Shown here: positions 55,966 to 64,000 of the stretch, piece by piece
Position numbering within the stretch: position 1 is the stretch's first letter
Layout: the number at the start of each line of letters is the position of its first letter
From: Flabesymbios commensalis
Taxonomy: Eukaryota; Annelida; Polychaeta; Terebellida; Flabelligeridae
Assembly: GCA_964017125.1 (NCBI GenBank)
Contig: CAXHKU010000896.1
Location: 1 to 64,000 of the forward strand
Direction of reading: 5' to 3'
Length of the DNA: 64,000 nucleotides
Made by a program: the position numbers and the translations under genes
Notes under the pieces: model-generated
What the model saw: the letters and a program-made list of their open reading frames with translations, nothing else
Databases searched by the model: none
What the model was told of the DNA's origin: nothing

Positions 55966-55996
55966 AAGCTGGAAATTGCGTTAGCAATTCCAGCTT
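55966..55996. other. Short hairpin
   Basis: AAGCTGGAAATTGC and GCAATTCCAGCTT pair around GTTA, with a single bulged A. Nearby ATTTCCGTCGTCATTCGTCG and AATTTTCGTCA repeats suggest a small structured repeat. Confidence 0.55.
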
Positions 55997-57414
55997 TAAA
56001 TGTCGAAAAATAGAACTCCTACACCAGTATATCTGGATCCTGGCATGCACTCCGGCCTGGAAGTCAAAGCGTTAAATAATCGTTTCTTCTGGCTCTCTGA
56101 AAGTCATCGGTGTCCTGATAACTTAGCCAGCCCAAAGCCCTACTGTATGTTGAGATGTTCCCGACTGGTACTAGGAAATATTACAAATATTGTATATATT
56201 AGGAATACATGATATTGTAAAAATATTTATTTAACAAATCTTTACAAATAGCGACAAATTTTAAGTCAGTGTCTCCACAAACTTTGAACGCTGAATTTTT
56301 TGAAATAAATATTATGTATATTTAGCCAATTTTACGCAAAAAGTCCTGTCCCAACATAAATAGATGATTTAATCTAGACTTAATCTAGATTTAATCTAGC
56401 CTATCTTTAGGATTATATACAAGTTTAAAAACATATTTTTCCATTTCACCACTTTTTATGCCATTTATGACTGTCCCACGTTGCAGCGATTCTCCGTAAC
56501 GCTTATAATTTCAGTTCATTTCTATACTTTTTCTTGCACGAGACCTTCGTCGAGTGAATTTCAAAGAACAAGTATGATAAATGTGTGATTTGATCTCCAT
56601 AGTTACGACGTTAAATACTGCAATAACCATGTTTAATAAACTCAATCTAGATTTAATTTGTGTTGCAGGATGTTGGTCTTTTGAAAACATGCTAAAAATA
56701 TAATAGTGTGAATGAACATGACCACCTTGATCATGACGTCGTTTTCACTCGGAAATACAAATAAACAATTCGCTAATCCCCATCACGTATCATATTGTAT
56801 ATACCAGGTTTCCGACGTTTTCTGAGATTCTAAGTTTGATTTTGAAATTTATGAAAGCAAGATGACCGACATAACATAATTATATCCTTGCTTTCACTTG
56901 TATTTATCCTTGACCTCATCCCCTTGATCCTGAATCAACAAATTATGATGCCAAATCTGATTCTTCACATATCTAAAAAAAATCATTATATATGGGCTAC
57001 ATATGGCTGTAACCTGGTAACATAGCACTTTTCAACATTATTATAGATATAACTAGACTGTTTATTTCGCAAAAAGCTTTCGTAGAGGCGGTATTGTATT
57101 ATTATGGCCGTAGCACGCTCGAGACAAACGCCATGTATAACCCGCTATTGGTAATATTATTAATCGACATTATTTGTGACCTGATGACTTGACTTTGACC
57201 TCGCATCACTAAAACAGGCATCTTATTCTTCATGTCCCTATATAGAAGTATTGAGAGTGCTCATGCTATACCAATTTTGAAACACACGTTATCAGGTTGT
57301 AGTGTTTATAATATCTGAATGGCGGCCGTCGTTAATTTACCCAAATTAGACTGCCTGATTTTACACAGACACTGTTTGTAAATTCGACATGACTTGTTAA
57401 GCAGCCCTCGCCTA

Positions 57415-57448
57415 GGCGGACTGCTTACTGTATTCCACACAGTCCGCC
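57415..57448. other. Short perfect 9-bp inverted repeat near a CCG run
   Basis: GGCGGACTG (57415-57423) and CAGTCCGCC (57440-57448) flank a 16-bp loop. A CCGCCGCCGCC run follows. Its function is unknown. Confidence 0.5.
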
Positions 57449-58079
57449 GCCGCCGCCACAGTTATTTGTTTTCAGGTTAGCTACTCATCTATCTACTTCT
57501 GCTTCCTCATACTTCATATAGCCATCACATACCACTGGGGAATTGTTTTGGTGACATTTTGATCCCCATATCATCAACCCTTTAATTTCTATGGCCACTA
57601 ACGATAAAATGCTCGTTAGCGCATTTAAGGAAAAAGTTGCCATCAGATCTTCTTTTAATTTGGCCAATATGTTCAGCTATGGCAGCCAATGACCTAATTA
57701 CCTTTTGGGATCAAACAATTTCAAAATGGCCGTTTAGCGGCCATTTTGAATTTTGTAAAATTTACTTAACTCAAGAAATGGAAAATGGATGTAAAACAAA
57801 ATGTAATGTCTCACACAAGGATAACCAATGACAAATTTCACACTAAAAATTCCAAAATGGATTTTTTTTTTTAACAAACAATTTTAAAATAGTGGTCGAG
57901 CGATAACGGAGAGCTGCTTTCGTGTTCGTTTCCGAACAACTTTTTGTAGTTGTCTTATGTTCTCAAGAAACCATGGAAACGTATTACCAAATTGGAGTAT
58001 TGTACTGTAACTTTATTACTATTCACTTTTGCTTTTATCCGTATTCGTATCCTGTGGCGATGAAGGGCATATTTCACTC

Positions 58080-58690
58080 AATGAGATAGGATTGTTCCAC
58101 ACATCCTAATTGGGCCATTTTCGACAAAATTGATCATTCTAAACAATCCCATATATCCACTGCAGACCGCCAAAGATCACCAAATACTAAAATGTCAACA
58201 TAACACGCTAGAAAAATATGAAAACTTGTTCTGTGGCAATTTTGATTTATGTTGAAGTATCGATTTATCAGCATTGCTGAAAACTTAGCAATTTACTCAA
58301 AACTATCATTTTGGAGTTAGGGTTGTTTCGCCTGTAACTGACGAAAATGGTCATGAGTGCGATCAGGTACAAGATTTCTTTTGAAAAAATAGACCTGACA
58401 TCAGGAATCAGGCTATAGTAGCCTAACTGCTTCTCAGGATTGTTTTGCTTGTTCGTCGAGACACAATTATAGCAAGATGGAAAATCATCCTATCAAGATA
58501 GGATGGTTTGACATGTTTATATCATAGAAAAATGTAGTTAGGATTGTTTCGCTCATCCGTGTTAGGTATGATATACCACACGCAGGGCTTAGCCATTCTA
58601 CATAATGTTAAAAAGGTTTATTTTGGATGTGTTTTTCATAAAAACTCAATTTTTCAATTTTGGTAGTTAGGATTGTTTCGCCTGTGACCG
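58080..58690 (+). repeat. Decayed repeat marked by TTAGGATTGTTTCGC
   Basis: GATAGGATTGTTCCACAC (58085), GTTAGGGTTGTTTCGCCTGT (58316), CAGGATTGTTTTGCTTGTTC (58435), GTTAGGATTGTTTCGCTCAT (58537) and GTTAGGATTGTTTCGCCTGT (58667). The last four are 100-130 bp apart, and two are followed by A/GACTGACGA or GACCGACGA. This suggests an old tandem repeat of about 115 bp. Confidence 0.5.
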
Positions 58691-58951
58691 ACGATATATG
58701 TATTTTATGTACTAGGTACGTTGACACACTATTTCACGTTTGGACATGTAAATAATTTATATGAATTATTTTTCTGTAATAGGTGCAGCAGGTAATGGCT
58801 CATAGATGTTTATAATTATATTATATTCCGAACCGGTGATATTTTATAACCCACAGCTTTACTGCTGCGCCAACGTCTCAAGCGTTGGTCCAGCATAGAA
58901 GCAGGGGGCTTTCATTATTTCACGTTTGAATACACCTTATCTATTGTTAGA

Positions 58952-59062
58952 CTCCGGCGAACACGAGACGTTGCGCCGGTGCTGGTTGAGAAACGGTCCG
59001 ACATCGTAGACGTTGGACCGTGGCTTTGCCAGGGCCGGGTCGATGGGGTGTGTTCGCTGGAG
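58952..59062. mobile_element. Small inverted-terminus element (111 bp)
   Basis: Ends CTCCGGCGAACAC (58952-58964) and GTGTTCGCTGGAG (59050-59062) are inverted repeats with one mismatch. Inside are ACGAGACGTTGCGCCGGTGC and CGTAGACGTTGGACCG. The ends resemble CCAGCAAACACGAGACG near 63703 and TGTTTGCTGGG at 12310-12320, so this appears to be one copy of a small non-autonomous family. Confidence 0.65.
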
Positions 59063-60187
59063 CATCACTTTTGTACATTGATATGCTTGCATTTTCACCC
59101 TTCGTTTCGACACCTCATTTTCATGTATCATTATAATATAAACTGATATAATGTTAAAGACCATCTACAATAAGATGGTCGACTCCCCCCAAAACGTGAA
59201 ATCGCTCTCAGTGCTGTCCCCTGGTATTGGGGGTTGGAACTAATGCCTTTACCATCTATCAAGTATGATTTTACCATATTACGACTAGTAATTATGACAT
59301 TGATCCTATTAAAAACAATATATACTTTACATCATAAAAAATAGAAAAATAAATATTGACGGAGGTTTACTTCTATTTTTTATCCAATAATTTTGGTGGT
59401 TAGTTATCAATACTTTTTAATCGTCTTCTTCCCTTTGATACTTCAGGGGTTGATGCGCCCGTATAAACAAGTATGAATATTCATTGTTTACAAACAACAG
59501 GAGACGCCCAACAGCAGCTAACAAGAGACATTGACCCAATTATAGAATGATGCTGGTCCAACGTTTGTAATGCTAGTCCAGCATTACCCCATCATTGATT
59601 CATCGTTTCATATTTCCTGGCAGGTGACGATGATTGTGTGCAAAGGTAGATAAGGACAAAGAAAACCAAGTTAAGGGCAAAGGAAAACATAATATCACTA
59701 TACCTATATAGTCTAATGGTACGGATGTTTATCATTCGGAATATACCAGGACAGAAATATTTTGCTGATATAAAGCATGTTACTGTTACTGCTGATTCAC
59801 CTGATCTGAGCGATTCTGTCACGGAATTAGCTTATCTAATGCTGAAATCATTCATTCCACAAATGGGTTTTACCATTAAGGAGGAGAATATTCTTGTATA
59901 TATCAGTGGGTATATATTTGTCACAAAGTGTCGCGATCTGCATGTGATCAATGTAAAGTAATTTTGATGCCATTAATAAATTGCATACATATCTGTCTAA
60001 GAAGCAATATTTGATTATTCAAGGTGTGGGTATTTTGTTCCACGTCGAAACTTAATACAATTATTTGGTTCAAATGAACGAATTTTCAGAAATATACCTG
60101 AACAGATTCTACATAGCAGTCATAAAAGAGATCAAAATATTACGTTCATCAAAGACACTAAATCACATGAAAGTTGTGAATTTTTCA
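59063..60187. other. Non-coding stretch, one protein-like short frame
   Basis: GATGCTGGTCCAACGTTTG and GCTAGTCCAGCATTACCCC near 59550-59590 belong to the GTTGG-type repeats. The frame 59716-59961 (81 codons) ends with GFTIKEENILVYISGYIF, which faintly recalls the C-terminal region of some cut-and-paste transposases, but there is no decisive motif. No other gene-like signal. Confidence 0.35.
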
Positions 60188-60198
60188 CGTTAATATTA

Positions 60199-60492
60199 GC
60201 CGGCCCTGATGGCTCATTCGTATCGACTGGGGTTTGTAACCTGGAGGTAGCAGGTTCGAATCTCGGTCGGGCTGGATATTTGTCATCGTGGTTGTGCATA
60301 TACAATGCTCCAAACTGTTCAAAGGACTGGAGTGTACAATGCTGCCTATGGTACTGTGCACTATAAAGAACCCTTGAAGTCATTCGAAATAAGAGTAGGG
60401 CATAATCCCGGCTTCGGGCTTCCTTCTGTCGCGATATTGCCATGATTGTGCAGAAAGCGACGTAAAGCAATATTCATATTCATTCATATTCA
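60199..60492 (+). mobile_element. SINE2: single tRNA-like head, conserved-style body, TSD
   Basis: A second SINE family. The head GCCGGCCCTGATGGCTCATT contains an A-box-like TGGCTCATTCG. B box AGGTTCGAATCTC lies near 60251, followed by GGTCGGGCTGG, which partly re-pairs with the 5' end. The body contains GTACTGTGCACTATAAAGAA, and the 3' end GTGCAGAAAGCGACGTAAAG is followed by an ATTCAT tail. The GCGACGTAAA-type end before the tail is common among invertebrate SINEs that share a central domain; the exact family is not assigned. Target-site duplication: CGTTAATATTA (60188-60198) and CGGTAATATTA (60493-60503). Confidence 0.85.
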
Positions 60493-60875
60493 CGGTAATA
60501 TTACATAGCCTATTATAGATATAGAGACGAAATTCCTGATTTCTTATTTTTAACAACCTTGTCAGAAATAAGAAATTTCGTATCTATATCTAGACTGGTG
60601 AATGCGCAGCAGCAAAATTTAAACACTTTTGCAGTTCTAGTCTATGGACATTTTTACATCATATGGTCATATTAAGAAGCCAAAATTAAATAACCGATAT
60701 TTTGATGATTTTAGCCTGGGCATGTCCCTTTAATAGAACTTCTAAGACAGTTCAATCTTTCAGGAAAAAATAAAATCTTTTTATTTAACCAAGCTTTTCC
60801 GACCTAGTCATTTGTATCCTGGCATATTCAGTTGGTGACCCGGAATGAATTAAAGACCACGATACTGCACACTCC

Positions 60876-61101
60876 GGGCGGGGGCCCTAGGGTAGTGGTT
60901 AGCACCGCTGCCTTTCACGCCAGAGTTCTGGGTTCGGTTCCCGGTCTCGGCGGTTTGAAAGAAACAAAAATGTTTCTTCCCCATTCACGTGTCTGGAGGA
61001 CAGTGTCATCTCAATCATCTCACCATCCTCAGGAGGTTCTCCTGGCCCAGTTTAGCCTATATGTGCACAAAGGTGGCCTAAAGCCCGATTCATTTCATTT
61101 C
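60876..61101 (+). mobile_element. SINE1, internally deleted copy with TSD
   Basis: Has the complete first tRNA-like region (GGGTAGTGGTTAGCACCG to GGTTCGGTTCCCGG), the linker TTTCTTCCCCATTCACGTG, and then jumps directly to TCTGGAGGACAGTGTCATC. The whole second tRNA-like region (about 90 bp) is missing, with a GTG microhomology at the join. The 3' body and ATTTC tail are intact. A perfect 12-bp target-site duplication, ACTGCACACTCC, is at 60864-60875 and 61102-61113. Confidence 0.92.
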
Positions 61102-61159
61102 ACTGCACACTCCTTTTGATTTTCGCGCCTATGAGTTTAGCGATATAGAAGTTTATATA

Positions 61160-61272
61160 TTCATTCATTCATTCATTCATTCATTCATTCATTCATTCAT
61201 TCATTCATTCATTCATTCATTCATTCATTCATTCATTCATTCATTCATTCATTCATTCATTCATTCATTCAT
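61160..61272 (+). repeat. (ATTC)n microsatellite
   Basis: About 28 uninterrupted tetranucleotide units. It lies about 50 bp after a SINE whose tail is ATTTC-rich, but flanking sequence and the SINE's target repeat separate them, so it is not simply the SINE tail. Confidence 0.97.
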
Positions 61273-64000
61273 GTGTTTAGTGACCTCTCTTTCTGTTGAC
61301 ACCCTTGCTGTGGAGCTGTCTGCCTTTGGTCTAACCGCATGGACTTGTGGTTTACCAAAACTATGACTCTCAGATTATCGCCCTGCTAAGACTATTTGAT
61401 ATTTTCTCAATGGTGGTCTAACGTGAAATATGTTGGCCCACAATTGAATCAACAATGACCCAACAGCTCGTTTCGTTTCTGGTTCTACGCGTCGTCGTCA
61501 GTAGGCCTAAACAAGCCTGCTATAGTTTTGGAAAAAAATACCAACAATACCACAGCAAAACTAACATGGCGTGACATAAAACAGTCATTACTCTAGCTAT
61601 GTGAACCCTGTGTTCATTATGGTCATTATTCCCCAAGAGTAGATAAGCACTTCAGCAAAAGCAGCCTCGTACGCAACACAATCAATTGAAAACAAGGATT
61701 ATAGAAGTAGTTGGTTAAAGCAAGAACTGTCAGCCAAAGTGAAAAGTATTGCTGAAAGTCTTATCGCAAAAGGTAGGGTAAAACAGCTGCAGCTAAAATA
61801 TAGCCTATGATATCCATGGAAGTACGTGCATACTATGTTATCCTATCCTGTCATTTGCAGTGGGAGGCGTGACTGCATGTCACGTCACCCACTGTCAGTG
61901 CCAGGATGGATCTAACGTTACTCGATCACTTACTCACATGATAGATACATCTGATATGCTTAGAGGACAAATATGAGTATTTACCTTTACCCCATTACAT
62001 TTTATAAGATGATTTTACAACAGAATCCGTGAATAGGTGGCATAATAAGTGCAGCCATAAACAAAGAACCATTGGATGAACAAGTATCCTAATTCAAATA
62101 GGTCTCTTCATTTACAATGATACGTTTTTCTCTGGTTTTGTTACCACAAACAACCACGACACCCACCCACTCTGTCAGGTTCTTGGAAGATGCAATGTAA
62201 AATAAACTAGGCATCAGCCTCTAATCATCATTTAAAAGTTAAGATCATTTGAAACAAAACACACTCGACAATTATAGTCCAATAGAAAGTTGATTTTGTC
62301 CAAGAACTGTATGAGTAACATATAATTATAACAAATTTAATCAGCATACATAGGAAACTTTTGAAGTTATCACGCCCACAAGGTAAGATTTTAAAGTAAA
62401 ACGTAAAAAATCAGCTATTTGGATTTTTTTCAGCCATTGTTGAACTTGTGCGAGAACTGGTTAGGGCCTACTATCAAGATGCAAACAAATTGGAAAAGAA
62501 AATTTTAAGAGCACGCCCCTTTCTGAAGGCGCACATTTTGTTTTTTTAGTTATGGTCTATCCATCCATATTAAAATCAACAATGATCACAATTTAAAATT
62601 TATTCGGGGTGAATTTTTTCAGGGCATCCCCCCCCCCCCCTGAAAACGCGATTAGCTACCTGGTACGCTTTTCAGGACATATCTTTAATGAAACCGCACA
62701 TTTTGCTCAATGGTGATGGTCCAGCTATTTGGCACGATTTTCCAGTTATTACGTATAAAAAATCAAAATTGTATTTTACGCTTCTTGTTATGGTCATGAT
62801 ATGTGAACATGTCCATAGACTTGAATTGTGGAAATCTTGTAATTTTTTGGATAATATGGCAACGTAGCAAGTGTGACGAAAGTCCAGTTTATCAGTTATT
62901 ACTGTACATTTCTTATTTTAGACATGTAGCCTATGTCCGAAAACAAATCGCGTCCTTATTTATCGTTTAACTGGTGAACGCGCAACACAAAATAATATAA
63001 AAAATAAGCAATTCCAGTTTATGGACATGTTGACAAATTATTATGGAAATATCAAGGAGCCAAAATTAAAATGATGATTTTGGCCATCATTTATTAGAAT
63101 TCTAAGGTCACAACAAAAACACCATGCTCAACCATATTTTCCACTAAATTTTCCTCAACATCAAATAGGAAGTAGCTCAACAAAAGATAATATTATTTAA
63201 CTGTAAAATAATTAACTAGAGAATATACAACTATTCTTATGTCAATAAAGTGTTTAATGCTGAAATGGCTTAATTAGTGTCGGAAGTTCAAATTATAAAA
63301 AAAAGTTGTCGTATCTAATTTCAGAGTTATCACCTATTTATTGATCTTACAGGGTATGGTGTGACACTTGAATATAACAGCTCGCCGAAATGAAGGTGTT
63401 AATGAAGGCGTGATTCTTAACGCACCGTCTAATTGCTCTCGCATGCGCCAGGTTAATCTGACACTTAACCCTTCTAACTCTAAGATGTCTGCAATTATTT
63501 CCATTTATTTCAATAGTTCGATAGTTTTTATTGTCACAGAAAAACAAGCAACAAAATAGAAGTACAATGTATCAATACATCACATTATGCTAAGTGACAA
63601 AAAGGAACTGACGCCCAATGGCGTATGCGTCCTCACAAATTAAACAAGAAAACATTACCCGGTTTTGTGGAAAAAAATGTCTGCAAAGTGCAAAAACCAC
63701 CCAGCAAACACGAGACGCCGTCCCTCGTTGTGGCGGGTTTGTAATAATTTTAGCATAGCAGGCGACATTCCCAGACCAATTCAAATATAATTGTAATGCT
63801 TTCATGTTACAATATTTTCGATGGAACAGTACCACGTACTTTAAGAAACAAAAAAATAGATGACCCTCACAATTATAAAGTTGTATTCAGATAACAAACA
63901 ATGAAAGTTCCCCCTTCTACAGCAGACACGAGAAGGTTTCTCAATGTCTATTCAATATTGAGCCATCATCTGCAACGCTGTCCCAACAATAAACCGATAC
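61273..64000. other. Non-coding stretch to the window end
   Basis: No exon recognised. Present are a GTTGGCCCACAATTGAATC and GACCCAACAGCTCG segment (about 61432-61470) and a C run at about 62626-62639. CCCAGCAAACACGAGACGCC near 63702 matches the small-element terminus, and AACGCTGTCCCAACAATAAA lies at the very end. These suggest one or two further small GTTGG-type elements running past 63700, possibly cut by the window edge. Confidence 0.45.

Larger units (their letters stand above)
55701..58079. other. Non-coding stretch
   Basis: No supported exon. A (TTAATCTAGA)-type tandem lies at about 56368-56402. Decayed GGCGGCCATTTTGAATTT motifs occur at 57320-57336 and 57733-57755. Short frames lack recognisable domains. 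Confidence 0.5.

Noticed and set aside
60199-60275. Functional tRNA gene
   Set aside because: The acceptor stem mispairs, the anticodon stem is poor, and the sequence continues into a SINE body with tail and target duplication. The tRNA-like regions of SINE1 are rejected on similar grounds.
1-64000. LTR or capsid-bearing elements
   Set aside because: I saw no paired long terminal repeats and no protease, integrase or capsid motif; all RT sequences match non-LTR types.

Overview
The window looks like a stretch of animal (metazoan) nuclear DNA, AT-rich and packed with transposable elements. I found no convincing host protein-coding exon, rRNA or functional tRNA gene. The repeats suggest a marine invertebrate: several non-LTR retrotransposon clades, a SINE with two tRNA-like regions, GGCGGCCAT-type fold-back DNA, scattered TAGGCCTA palindromes, and short elements ending in CCAGCRAACAC. 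A mollusc or other lophotrochozoan is plausible, but the sequence alone does not fix the phylum.

Layout. 0-2 kb: a minus-strand CR1-like LINE relic whose SGNH-hydrolase-like ORF1 runs in frame straight into reverse transcriptase (RT). 2-2.6 kb: a CpG-rich repeat split by a full-length SINE. 2.6-11.2 kb: non-coding DNA with old tandem duplications, two hairpins (a long fold-back at 7.86-8.55 kb) and duplicated segments. 11.5-25.4 kb: a multi-scale satellite domain. Repeat cassettes of about 3 kb or more combine a ~40-bp degenerate repeat, a 60-bp AT-rich repeat, the 3' end of a LINE, and a 20-bp minisatellite (consensus CCAGTAGGACGGGTGTGTGA). 25.4-29.6 kb: further minisatellite blocks and a duplicated ~400-bp flank, split by a younger LINE (26.3-28.9 kb). 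30.1-36 kb: a nearly full-length, decayed member of that same LINE family on the plus strand, with a SINE inserted in it. 36.6-39.1 kb: a non-coding element with inverted ends. 39.4 kb: another full SINE. 43.6-48.3 kb: an L1/Tx1-type LINE with a poly(A) tail and a 14-bp target-site duplication. 50.2-54 kb: a degraded LINE fragment and a 5'-truncated CR1/L2-like LINE, both minus strand. 54-64 kb: non-coding DNA with small GTTGG-rich elements, a second SINE family, one more copy of the first SINE, and a long ATTC microsatellite.

The window reads as layered retrotransposition plus tandem amplification rather than a set of cooperating genes. The LINEs are candidate sources of enzyme for the SINEs, but no LINE here is intact. 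Target-site duplications are visible for six SINE1 copies, one SINE2 copy and two LINEs. Nesting gives a partial order of events: the LINE fragment joined the minisatellite cassette before the cassette multiplied; single-copy SINE and LINE insertions into individual cassettes came later; and a SINE entered the 30-36 kb LINE after that LINE had landed. Percent identities are estimates by eye and no database was consulted.
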